From assembly GCF_005121165.3 (NCBI RefSeq), contig NZ_CP034413.3, forward strand, positions 3,372,001 to 3,436,000: a stretch of 64,000 nucleotides of DNA, in the 5' to 3' direction. Position 1 is the first letter of the stretch. Each line of letters opens with the position of its first letter. The DNA comes from Dysosmobacter welbionis. GTDB lineage: Bacteria > Bacillota > Clostridia > Oscillospirales > Oscillospiraceae. A program made the position numbers and the translations under genes. Under the pieces are notes generated by a model, which worked only from the letters and a program-made list of their open reading frames with translations, ran no database searches and was not told where the DNA came from. Positions 20,242 to 27,207 of this stretch are shown in pieces.

Positions 20242-20614
20242 GCTGCGGCGCTGGCTTTGGCGGTGGCTTCCGATTCTCTTCGGATGCCACTGCCGGCCGG
20301 ATCGCTCTTTCCATTTTCGGGACGGAACGCCCTTTCCCATCTGCGCCCGGTGCACCGGGGAGCTGGCGGGCATCCTGGCGGGGCTGGCAACCTGGTGGGC
20401 GGTCCATCCCCCGGCGGGAGTGGCGGCTGTGCTGCTGGTTCCGTTGATTGCGGACGGACTTCTCCAGCTCTGTACGCCCTATGAGAGCGGTAATCTCCGG
20501 CGGCTGGCGACGGGGCTCCTCTTCGGCTACGGGCTGACGGTGCTTCTGCTCACGTCCTTGGGCTGGGCCTATCAATGGGGCTTTGGCTTTGGGAAAACAT
20601 TGCTGGATCCCTGA
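20231..20614 (+). CDS. DUF2085 family membrane protein
   Basis: The 127-residue protein has the DUF2085 signature: CHCRPDRSFHFRDGTPFPICARCTGELAGIL, with paired His/Cys residues before the first span. Spans follow near GLATWWAVHPPAGVAAVLLV, ADGLLQL and LLFGYGLTVLLLTSLGWAYQ. Members are small multi-span proteins of unknown role; the Cys/His set suggests metal or redox sensing. ATG 20231 lies inside the preceding gene, so these two form an operon. Confidence 0.8.
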   Translation: MPIKLRRWLWRWLPILFGCHCRPDRSFHFRDGTPFPICARCTGELAGILAGLATWWAVHPPAGVAAVLLVPLIADGLLQLCTPYESGNLRRLATGLLFGYGLTVLLLTSLGWAYQWGFGFGKTLLDP

Positions 20615-20650
20615 GAAGATCAGCAGCCGTGACATCCAGGAGGCAAGACC

Positions 20651-21604
20651 ATGCTGGAACTGTGTTTTGATATGTCAACCTGCGGTGCCCTGCGGGTGGC
20701 CCAGCGCTGCGGCGGGAGCGGACGGAAAGGCTTCGGATTCGTTCTCAGCCGCACAGAGGACGGCGGAAATGTGACATCTACTACGGTCATCGGCTTCGAT
20801 GACGGAAAAGCGCCCGCGGGAGAAGAGATCCACCAGATCCAGCGGGCCCAGCGGCGGCAGGCGGCCCTGGAACGGGAGGCCATCCCCCTGGGCGGCAGTC
20901 CGAGTGATGTACTGGTCTTGTCCCTGGGACTGGATATGGGGGATATCCGAGAACCGCTGGGGGCGGACCGGTGGGACCTGCTGCGCCGGTGGTGTGATGG
21001 TGATGATGAGACCACGGACCGGGACTGGCAGCGGAATTTGGAGGCAGCGGAGCGATTGAGGTCCTGCGGCTCTAGGGACGCCGTCCGTATTTGGGTGGAC
21101 CATACGCCATACGGCGCCTGCGGTCTGCTCCACGCTGCCAGCCTGCTGAAAGACACAAAGGCCGACGTCCGCGTGGTGTTCCTGCCGCCCTGGCGGGAGC
21201 GGCCGGACGGCGTCGTGGAGACCTACCTGGGTTGGGGCGAGGTGGAGCCGGAGCTGTTCGGACGCTTCCTGTCCCGGGAGGAGCCGCTGCCGCCGGTGAT
21301 GCTGGGCGCTATGGCCCATCGGTGGGAGGTGCTCCGGCAGGAGAACGCCCCGCTCCGGGCGGTGGTGAACGGCCGGGTCCGCAGCGTGGGGGAGGACTTC
21401 TACGACGAAATGATCCGACGCCATCTGCCCGAGGGCCAGACGAAGATCGCCAACATCATTGGAGAGGTTCTGGGCCGGGAGAAGCCGGGCATCGGCGACG
21501 TCTGGCTGGCGGAGCGCATCCGGCAGATGCTCTCCACCGGGGAGCTGCGGATGCTCCGGGAGGACCGGGAGCGGTTTTACCGCTCTGTGGTAGAAAGGAC
21601 TTGA
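20651..21604 (+). CDS. DUF1835 domain protein
   Basis: The 317-residue soluble protein has the pattern of DUF1835/DUF3658 proteins: an N-terminal alpha/beta part with SPSDVLVLSLGLDMGDI, a central VRIWVDHTPYGACGLLHAASLL, and a C-terminal charged helical part (DFYDEMIRRHLPEGQTKIANIIGEVLG). Function is unknown; no catalytic motif is obvious. An AGGAGGCAAGACC ribosome site precedes ATG 20651. The stop codon overlaps the -35 box of the promoter for the SMR gene. Confidence 0.7.
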   Translation: MLELCFDMSTCGALRVAQRCGGSGRKGFGFVLSRTEDGGNVTSTTVIGFDDGKAPAGEEIHQIQRAQRRQAALEREAIPLGGSPSDVLVLSLGLDMGDIREPLGADRWDLLRRWCDGDDETTDRDWQRNLEAAERLRSCGSRDAVRIWVDHTPYGACGLLHAASLLKDTKADVRVVFLPPWRERPDGVVETYLGWGEVEPELFGRFLSREEPLPPVMLGAMAHRWEVLRQENAPLRAVVNGRVRSVGEDFYDEMIRRHLPEGQTKIANIIGEVLGREKPGIGDVWLAERIRQMLSTGELRMLREDRERFYRSVVERT

Positions 21605-21628
21605 CATTTCCCGGGAAATCTGTAAAAT
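21601..21628 (+). promoter_or_regulatory. Sigma-A promoter of the SMR exporter with an internal palindrome
   Basis: TTGACA (21601-21606), a 16-base spacer and TAAAAT (21623-21628). The spacer begins with the perfect 12-base palindrome TTTCCCGGGAAA (21607-21618), a possible repressor site. Confidence 0.75.
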
Positions 21629-21640
21629 AAAACATCAATA

Positions 21641-21730
21641 TAGGTCCGCCGCCGGGCGGACAAAGGCGTTTGCCCCTGCATCCGTAGGCCATTGGAGATG
21701 CGGGGCGCGGGCGCCTTTTATTTTTTGCTG
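21641..21730 (+). promoter_or_regulatory. Structured 5' leader of the SMR gene, candidate guanidine riboswitch
   Basis: A hairpin GTCCGCC-GCCG-GGCGGAC (21644-21661) is followed at once by a larger stem: AAAGGCG (21662-21668) with CGCCTTT (21712-21718), enclosing GCCCC-T-GCATC (21672-21682) with GATGCGGGGC (21697-21706). A T-rich tract (TATTTTTTG) follows, so the second stem can act as a terminator ahead of the gene. Two hairpins plus a terminator before a Gdx-type exporter is the layout of guanidine riboswitches, and I think class IV (mepA type) fits best, but I cannot verify the consensus. The alternative is a protein-controlled attenuator. Confidence 0.55.
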
Positions 21731-21750
21731 TCAGAGGAGGAGTGATTTGC

Positions 21751-22071
21751 ATGGCATGGGTATTTCTGGCATGCGCGGGACTTCTGGAGGTGTTCTGGTC
21801 CTCGTTCCTGAAACTGTCCGATGGCTTCACGAAGCTGGGCTGGTCCGTGATGACCATTGCGGGGATGCTGGCCAGCTTCTATTTGCTGAGCCAGGCCATG
21901 AAGACGCTTCCCCTGGGCACTGCCTACGCCGTCTGGACCGGCATCGGGGCCGTAGGCTCCGTGGCGGTGGGCATCCTGATCTTCAAGGAGCCGGTGACCG
22001 CCGCCCGGATGTTTTTCACCGTGTTGCTGCTGACGGGCATTGTCGGCATCAAGCTGACCTCTCCCCACTGA
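21751..22071 (+). CDS. Small multidrug resistance (SMR) exporter, Gdx/SugE-like
   Basis: The 106-residue protein has four membrane spans and the SMR pattern: AWVFLACAGLLEVFWSSFLKLSDGF with the central Glu of span 1 (ion and substrate binding), LGTAYAVWTGIGAVGSVAVGI in span 3, and LLLTGIVGIKLTS in span 4. The W-x-G-x-G-A-V-G block and F-x-S pattern fit the Gdx (guanidinium exporter, formerly SugE) branch rather than the EmrE branch. AGAGGAGGAG precedes ATG 21751. The structured leader upstream supports a metabolite-controlled guanidinium exporter. It is monocistronic and functions as a homodimer in the family. Confidence 0.85.
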   Translation: MAWVFLACAGLLEVFWSSFLKLSDGFTKLGWSVMTIAGMLASFYLLSQAMKTLPLGTAYAVWTGIGAVGSVAVGILIFKEPVTAARMFFTVLLLTGIVGIKLTSPH

Positions 22072-22081
22072 GGGAAAACAG

Positions 22082-22110
22082 AAAACGAGGACCGGTCCGG
22101 TCCTCGTTTT
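22082..22110. terminator. Bidirectional terminator between SMR and ProX genes
   Basis: AAAACGAGGACC (22082-22093) pairs perfectly with GGTCCTCGTTTT (22099-22110) around GGTCC. Confidence 0.88.
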
Positions 22111-22123
22111 TCCATAGATGCCG

Positions 22124-22660
22124 TTACAGGTCCACCACCGTCACATCGTGGCCCGTGTGGGGGAGAAAGACATGCAGCAGGTCCTCCGTCCGCAGGCGGA
22201 GGCTGGCGTCGTTCTTGCAGGGGTGGCAGCCGAACCAGGCCGCGTCATGGACTGCCCGGTCCATCACCAGCCGGACCCGGCGCTCCGTGTCATAGGCCAG
22301 GCCCAGCACGCTGGCAGAGCCGGGGGTGCAGCGGAGCATGGACTCCATCAGCTCCGGCGGGGCGAAGGAGAGGCGGGTGGTGCCCAGTTGGGCGCTGAGG
22401 ACCTTGGTCTGGAAGGGCTTGCCGCCGGGCATGGTCAGCAGGTAGAACGCCGTCTTCTGCCGGTTGCAGAGAAACAGGTTCTTGCAGATGGAGATGCCCA
22501 GCACCTCGCTGACCACATCGCAGTCGGCGATGGTGTCGGCGGTCTCGTGGGCCACCCAAGCATAGGGGATGCGCAGCCGGTCCAGCAGGGCAAAGGTCTC
22601 CAGCTCCACGGCGGCGCGGCCCTCTGCCGGGGCGGCGGTGCGGCTCTCTGAGATCTCCAC
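22124..22660 (-). CDS. Prolyl-tRNA deacylase, YbaK/ProX family
   Basis: ProX-type proteins hydrolyse mischarged Ala-tRNA(Pro) or Cys-tRNA(Pro). The 178-residue protein has the YbaK fold blocks: PYAWVAHETADTIADCD, SICKNLFLCNRQKTAFYLLTMPGGKPFQTK (with the conserved Lys) and CTPGSASVLGLAYDTERRVRLVMDRAV. It is a free-standing editing domain. The gene lies four bases after murC on the minus strand, so both are probably cotranscribed from the murC promoter. ATG 22660 is the only sensible start. Confidence 0.85.
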   Translation of the reverse strand: MEISESRTAAPAEGRAAVELETFALLDRLRIPYAWVAHETADTIADCDVVSEVLGISICKNLFLCNRQKTAFYLLTMPGGKPFQTKVLSAQLGTTRLSFAPPELMESMLRCTPGSASVLGLAYDTERRVRLVMDRAVHDAAWFGCHPCKNDASLRLRTEDLLHVFLPHTGHDVTVVDL

Positions 22661-22663
22661 GGC

Positions 22664-24046
22664 TCACACCCCCGCCAGCAGCTTTTCCCCGGCCCGGTAG
22701 ATGTCACCGGCGCCTACGGTGAGGATCAAGTCGCCGGGCCGGGCCGCCTGCCGCAGAGCCGCCGCCGCCTTGTCCAGGGTGGAGCAGTACACAGCGCCGG
22801 GGATATTGCGGCACAGGTCCGCCGAGGAGATGCCCAAGGTGTTCTGCTCCCGGGCGGCGAAGATCTCCGCCAGGATGGCCACGTCCGGGATTTTCAGCTC
22901 TTCCACGAACCGCTCGAACAGCTTGGCGGTGCGAGAGTAGGTGTGGGGCTGGAAGGCCACCACCAGCCGTTCATACCCCATTTCCTTGGCGGTGGTGAAC
23001 AGGGCGTGGAGCTCGTCGGGGTGATGGGCGTAGTCATCGTAGACCTCCGCCCCATGATAGGTACCCTTGTGCTCGAATCGGCGGCCGGCGCCGGTGAAGG
23101 AGGCCAGGCCCGTCTCCACCGCATGGCCCGGCAGGCCCAGTGCCCAGGCCGCAGAGGCTGCCGCCAGGGCGTTGAGAACATTGTGGTGGCCGTAGACGTG
23201 GAGCTCTACGCGGGCGTATTTCTCGCCGCGGATCATCACGTCGAATACCGGCCTGCCGTCCACCTCCGTCAGATTGGCGGCGGTGCAGTCGGCGGCATGG
23301 TCCAGGCCGAAGGTGAAGATGGGATGCTCCAGCCCGGCCACCGCCTCCATGGCGCTGGCGTTGTCCGCGTTGACGATGACGGACCCCGCCGGGGGCACCA
23401 GCTCCGCAAACCGGCGGAAGGAGTGCTGGATGTCGGCCAGATCCTTGAAGAAGTCCAGGTGGTCCTCCTCCACGTTCAAAATCACTGCCACGGTGGGGAA
23501 GAAGCTGAGGAAGCTGTTGCAGTACTCACAGGACTCCAGGATGATGGTGTCCCCCTGGCCCACCCGGTAGCCGGCGTGGAGCAGGGGCAGGGTGCCGCCG
23601 ATCATCACCGTGGGATCCGCCTCCGCCGCCATGAAGATGTGGGTGCACATGGAGGTGGTGGTGGTTTTGCCGTGGGTACCGGCCACGCACAGCGCGTTGG
23701 GATACCGCTGCATGATGGCACCCCAGGCCTGGGCCCGCTCGTACACGGGGATACCCCGGGCCACGGCACCGGCGATCTCCGGGTTGCTGTCGTGGACGGC
23801 AGCGGTGCGGACCACCAGATCGCAGTCCCCCAGGTTTTCGGCGTTGTGGCCGATGGCCACGGGGATGCCCAAGGACCGGAGGTGGCGGACCGTGTCGCTC
23901 TCCGTCATGTCGGAGCCCTGGACATGGAGGCCCATGCCCCGCAGCACCTCCGCCAGGGGGCACATGGACACGCCGCCGATGCCCACCAGATGGGCCCGCT
24001 TGCCGGGGACGATATAGTCGCGGATGGGATGGAGATTGTTCATCAT
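22664..24046 (-). CDS. murC: UDP-N-acetylmuramate--L-alanine ligase MurC
   Basis: MurC adds the first L-Ala to UDP-MurNAc in peptidoglycan synthesis. The 460-residue product shows LVGIGGVSMCPLAEVL (UDP site), AGTHGKTTTTSMCTH (ATP loop), ILNVEEDHLDFFKD, YGHHNVLNALAA and VYDDYAHHPDELHA. ATG 24046 (one of two adjacent ATGs) has AAGGAG seven bases upstream; the longer open frame upstream is noncoding leader. It is upstream of the deacylase gene on the same strand. The rest of the dcw cluster is absent, which is common for clostridial murC. Confidence 0.96.
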   Translation of the reverse strand: MMNNLHPIRDYIVPGKRAHLVGIGGVSMCPLAEVLRGMGLHVQGSDMTESDTVRHLRSLGIPVAIGHNAENLGDCDLVVRTAAVHDSNPEIAGAVARGIPVYERAQAWGAIMQRYPNALCVAGTHGKTTTTSMCTHIFMAAEADPTVMIGGTLPLLHAGYRVGQGDTIILESCEYCNSFLSFFPTVAVILNVEEDHLDFFKDLADIQHSFRRFAELVPPAGSVIVNADNASAMEAVAGLEHPIFTFGLDHAADCTAANLTEVDGRPVFDVMIRGEKYARVELHVYGHHNVLNALAAASAAWALGLPGHAVETGLASFTGAGRRFEHKGTYHGAEVYDDYAHHPDELHALFTTAKEMGYERLVVAFQPHTYSRTAKLFERFVEELKIPDVAILAEIFAAREQNTLGISSADLCRNIPGAVYCSTLDKAAAALRQAARPGDLILTVGAGDIYRAGEKLLAGV

Positions 24047-24149
24047 GAAAAGACTCCTTATCTGAAGCGCACTGCCAGCGCGCCGCTGATGATTCTGTGG
24101 GAATACCATGAGGTTGCCCAAAAACCTGCAATTCCTTACCAAATATTTC

Positions 24150-24178
24150 ATTATAGTATGAGAAGACGGAAAATGCAA
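24150..24178 (-). promoter_or_regulatory. Sigma-A promoter of murC
   Basis: On the minus strand TTGCAT (24173-24178), a 17-base spacer and TATAAT (24150-24155). The leader is about 95 bases. Confidence 0.85.
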
Positions 24179-24412
24179 CCAGAGAAATCCAGGGCCCCGT
24201 TTCAAGATCAGCGGTGGCGGCCCCAATTCCGTCGGCTTCACCAAACTGAGCGCAGCCGTAAGAGGAAGGTAATTTGCCGCATACCTGTGGCAGCTTTGCG
24301 TAATTTGCCGGTTTGGATACGTGCCGCAGGAATCAACAAATCTTGCCTGCCGCAAAAGAAAGAAGCCAAAAGCCGCCTGCACAGTCTGAACGCAAATGTT
24401 AATATACGTTGC

Positions 24413-24441
24413 TTGCGAAAACAGGCTGTTTCTCGTACAAT
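24413..24441 (+). promoter_or_regulatory. Sigma-A promoter of the XRE membrane regulator
   Basis: TTGCGA (24413-24418), a 17-base spacer and TACAAT (24436-24441), 29 bases upstream of the start codon. Confidence 0.75.
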
Positions 24442-24470
24442 GGCGTTAACCAGAAAGGAGTTCATTCCCT

Positions 24471-24980
24471 ATGTTATGTGAAAACATCAAAGCCATCAGA
24501 AAATCAAAAGGGCTATCGCAGGAGGAACTTGCGATCAAGCTGAATGTGGTGCGGCAGACCATCTCCAAATGGGAGCAGGGATTGTCTGTTCCGGATGCTG
24601 ATATGCTGATCTCCCTGTCAGAGGCGTTTGAAACACCTGTGAGCACGCTGCTCGGAGAACCTGTCACAGCGGCGAAGGCTGATGACCTGAAAGCGGTTTC
24701 CGAAAAGCTGGAGATCATAAATTTGCAGCTGGCACAGGGGAAGGAGCTGCGGCGAAAAACAGCTCGCTGCCTGCTTATTGGATTGTGTACGGCCATCGTA
24801 ATTATTTCCGCAGTTTTCATTTACTGCGGGAGTCCTTATCTGGGGTGGAATTATCACGATCCGGAAACCGCCGTTGTTGGAGTCGCTTTTCACGCATTTG
24901 AATGGCTGTTTGTCAGGTTTGCGCCGATGCTCTTGATAGGAGCAATCCTTGGGATTTTCCTGACACGGAAGAAGGCATAG
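24471..24980 (+). CDS. XRE-family regulator with C-terminal membrane domain
   Basis: The 169-residue protein has an N-terminal Cro/C1 helix-turn-helix (residues 4-60, LSQEELAIKLNVVRQTISKWEQGLSVPD). A helical linker and two membrane spans follow (CLLIGLCTAIVIISAVFIY and LFVRFAPMLLIGAILGIFL). Such membrane-tethered XRE proteins are common in Firmicutes and act as signal-responsive repressors with unknown ligands. Local codon use is clearly more AT-rich than in neighbouring genes (for example AAATCAAAAGGG, TTTGAAACA), which suggests later acquisition. No partner gene is adjacent. Confidence 0.85.
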   Translation: MLCENIKAIRKSKGLSQEELAIKLNVVRQTISKWEQGLSVPDADMLISLSEAFETPVSTLLGEPVTAAKADDLKAVSEKLEIINLQLAQGKELRRKTARCLLIGLCTAIVIISAVFIYCGSPYLGWNYHDPETAVVGVAFHAFEWLFVRFAPMLLIGAILGIFLTRKKA

Positions 24981-25240
24981 AGCGGGCCTGTTTTGGGGTG
25001 CAATTCAGTTCCCGAAATTCCAGCCTGAGGGGCGGAAGGCATTGCTTCCACGCCTGGACAACATGGGCAGCTGTGTTCCGCGGGGAAAACAGCTGCCCAC
25101 GTCTTTTGCCCACGGGTGGAAACATGACCGGCTGTGAAGGAGCGGAGATCCAGGCATAGTTTCACCCAAATGACAGAAGATTTCCTTGTTCCGTGAAATC
25201 ACGATCATACTTCAAAAGGCAGAATCCGGTGGCCCCTGCC
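24981..25240. other. Intergenic stretch with a long imperfect hairpin
   Basis: No gene is supported here. The main feature is the hairpin at 25046-25121, listed separately. The remainder has no promoter or ORF I trust. Confidence 0.5.
25046..25121. repeat. Long inverted repeat, hairpin element
   Basis: TGGGCAGCTGT (25064-25074) pairs perfectly with ACAGCTGCCCA (25089-25099); the 14-base loop itself contains TTCC-GCGG-GGAA. Outer arms TTCCAC (25046-25051) and GTGGAA (25116-25121) also pair. It may be a REP-like element or the 3' end of the XRE transcript; there is no T run. Confidence 0.6.
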
Positions 25241-25269
25241 TTGCGGCGGGTCGCTTGGTGTGGTATCAT
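25241..25269 (+). promoter_or_regulatory. Sigma-A promoter for the GNAT gene
   Basis: TTGCGG (25241-25246), a 17-base spacer and TATCAT (25264-25269). Confidence 0.72.
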
Positions 25270-25307
25270 CAGAGCAGCGCGAGGTACAGGAGGAATGGAG
25301 GAGGCCC

Positions 25308-25751
25308 ATGATCCGAAGAATGGGGAAGGGCGACCTGGATGCTGTGGCGGCCATCTGGTTGGACGCCAACCGGGAAGCCCACGATTTCATCCCAGCAGCC
25401 TATTGGCTGGGACATTTTGCAGAGGTCAGGACTGCGCTGGCCCGGGCGGAGGTCTGGGTCTTTGAGACGGAGGCGCGGGCCGAAATTTCAGGCTTCATCG
25501 GACTTCTGGGAGACTACATCGCCGGCATCTTCGTCCGGAGGGAGGCCCGGTCCGGCGGCGTGGGTCGGCAGCTGTTGGACCACGTGAAGACCAGCCGCGG
25601 GCAGCTGCGCCTGCAGGTCTACCGGAAAAACCTCCGGGCGGCAGCCTTCTACCGGCGGGAGGGGTTCCGTGTCCTGGAGGAGGGCGTGGATCCCGAGACT
25701 GGGGAAGCGGAACTTCTTATGGAGTGGCGATGGGACGGCCCGCAGAGCTGA
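25308..25751 (+). CDS. GNAT-family acetyltransferase
   Basis: The 147-residue protein has the GNAT fold: N-terminal MIRRMGKGDLDAVAAIW, the strand and acetyl-CoA loop IAGIFVRREARSGGVGRQLLDHVK (residues 79-102, R/Q-x-x-G-x-G/A-like loop), then LRLQVYRKNLRAAAFYRREGFRVLEEG. Substrate is unknown; the family modifies amines of proteins or small molecules. ATG 25308 has GGAGGAATGGAGGAGG upstream. The CCA transferase follows after 42 bases and is probably cotranscribed. Confidence 0.88.
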   Translation: MIRRMGKGDLDAVAAIWLDANREAHDFIPAAYWLGHFAEVRTALARAEVWVFETEARAEISGFIGLLGDYIAGIFVRREARSGGVGRQLLDHVKTSRGQLRLQVYRKNLRAAAFYRREGFRVLEEGVDPETGEAELLMEWRWDGPQS

Positions 25752-25793
25752 TCCGCGATACGCAAGGAGAATGGACATAAGGGAGGTGGGCAC

Positions 25794-27128
25794 ATGACAA
25801 CGGTAACGATCCCCGCTCCGGTAGGGGAGATCCTGAAAACACTGGAGGCGGCGGGGTATGGTGCATGGTGCGTGGGCGGCTGCGTCCGGGATGCCCTGCT
25901 GGACCGGATGCCGGGGGACTGGGATGTGACCACTTCCGCCCGGCCGGAGGAGACTATGGCCCTGTTTGCCGGCCGGGCTGTCCCAACTGGTCTGCGCCAC
26001 GGCACCGTCACCGTAAAGACGGAGCAGGGTGGCGTGGAGATCACTACACTCCGGCGGGATGGTGCCTATCGGGACCACCGGAGGCCGGAGACCGTGACGT
26101 TCACCGACTCTCTGGAGGAGGATCTGCGGCGCCGGGACTTCACCATCAACGCGATGGCAGCGGACCTGCAGGGGACCCTGTACGACCCTCTGGGCGGCCG
26201 GGCAGACCTGACGGCGAAGGTCCTGCGGTGTGTGGGAGAGCCGGACCGCCGGTTCGGCGAGGATGCCCTCCGCATCCTGCGGGGACTGCGGTTCGCGGCG
26301 GAGCTGGGGGTCACTGTCCATCCGGATACAGCGGTGGCCATCCACCGGAACCGGGAATTGCTGAGAGCCATTGCTCCGGAGCGGATCTGGGCGGAGCTGA
26401 AAAAGCTGGTGTCCGGAAAATGGGCCGCAGAGGTCCTGCGGGCCTATCCGGATGTGGCTGGCGTCTTCTGGCCGGAGATTCTGCCCATGGTGGGGTTTGA
26501 CCAGCGGAACGGCCACCATTGTTACGATGTGTGGGAGCACACTCTCCATGCCATGGAGAAAGTAAAACCGGAGCCGGAGCTGCGGCTGACCATGCTGCTT
26601 CACGATATTGGAAAGCCAAATTGCTTTACAGTGGATGGGCTGGGCTGCGGACACTTTTACGGCCATCCGGCGGAGAGCGCCCGCATGGCGGAGGCCATGC
26701 TGGGTCGCCTCCGGGCCGAGACGGTTCTCCGGGAGACGGTGGTGCAGCTGGTGGCTTGGCATGACCGCAACATCCCACGCACCCGCCCGGGCGTGGCTCG
26801 GGCACTGGGGGCACTGGGGGAGCGGGACCTGCGGCGTCTGCTGGATGTGAAGCGAGCGGACAATCTGGCTCAGGCCCCGGCGTACCGCTTCCTGCAGGGG
26901 GAGATCGACAGGGCGGAATGCATCCTGGACCAGCTGCTGGTGGAGGGCGCCTGCGTATCCCTGCGGCAGCTGGCGGTGAACGGGCGGGACCTGCTGGCCA
27001 TGGGACTCTCCGGCCCCGCGGTGGGACAGACTTTGCGGGAACTGCTGAACGCTGTGCTGGATGACTCCCTGCCCAACGAGCGTCACGCGCTGTTGGCCGC
27101 TGTCAGGGATCGGGCACACCGAAGCTGA
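25794..27128 (+). CDS. cca: CCA tRNA nucleotidyltransferase
   Basis: This enzyme builds or repairs the 3' CCA of tRNA. The 444-residue class II protein shows VGGCVRDALLDRMPGDWDVTT (nucleotidyltransferase motif with Asp pair), GLRHGTVTV, RRRDFTINAMA, FGEDALRILRGLRFAAELG, and an HD-like domain (TMLLHDIGKPNCFT, GHPAESARMAEAML, LVAWHDRNI). The HD phosphohydrolase signature (HD...H) is largely present. Start at 25794 follows AGGGAGGTGGGCAC. It closes with a strong bidirectional terminator. Confidence 0.93.
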   Translation: MTTVTIPAPVGEILKTLEAAGYGAWCVGGCVRDALLDRMPGDWDVTTSARPEETMALFAGRAVPTGLRHGTVTVKTEQGGVEITTLRRDGAYRDHRRPETVTFTDSLEEDLRRRDFTINAMAADLQGTLYDPLGGRADLTAKVLRCVGEPDRRFGEDALRILRGLRFAAELGVTVHPDTAVAIHRNRELLRAIAPERIWAELKKLVSGKWAAEVLRAYPDVAGVFWPEILPMVGFDQRNGHHCYDVWEHTLHAMEKVKPEPELRLTMLLHDIGKPNCFTVDGLGCGHFYGHPAESARMAEAMLGRLRAETVLRETVVQLVAWHDRNIPRTRPGVARALGALGERDLRRLLDVKRADNLAQAPAYRFLQGEIDRAECILDQLLVEGACVSLRQLAVNGRDLLAMGLSGPAVGQTLRELLNAVLDDSLPNERHALLAAVRDRAHRS

Positions 27129-27146
27129 AGGCAACGGAAAAGAGAG

Positions 27147-27180
27147 AAGCCCCGGACACACACGTGTGCCCGGGGCTTTT
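27147..27180. terminator. Terminator between cca and the EndoQ-UvrD gene
   Basis: AAGCCCCGG (27147-27155) pairs with CCGGGGCTT (27170-27178), with an inner CACAC/GTGTG stem, and a T run follows. It can serve both converging genes. Confidence 0.85.
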
Positions 27181-27207
27181 GGTATGAACTGGGAGAAGGG
27201 GAAGCGC

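Noticed and set aside
21641-21730. Guanidine-I, mini-ykkC (II) or guanidine-III riboswitch upstream of the SMR gene
   Set aside because: The loops lack the ACGR tetraloops of mini-ykkC, and I do not see the class I or III conserved blocks; class IV remains open.
22943-24481. 512-codon plus-strand frame opposite murC
   Set aside because: It is antisense to MurC motifs (GTHGKTTTT and others) and has no ribosome site.
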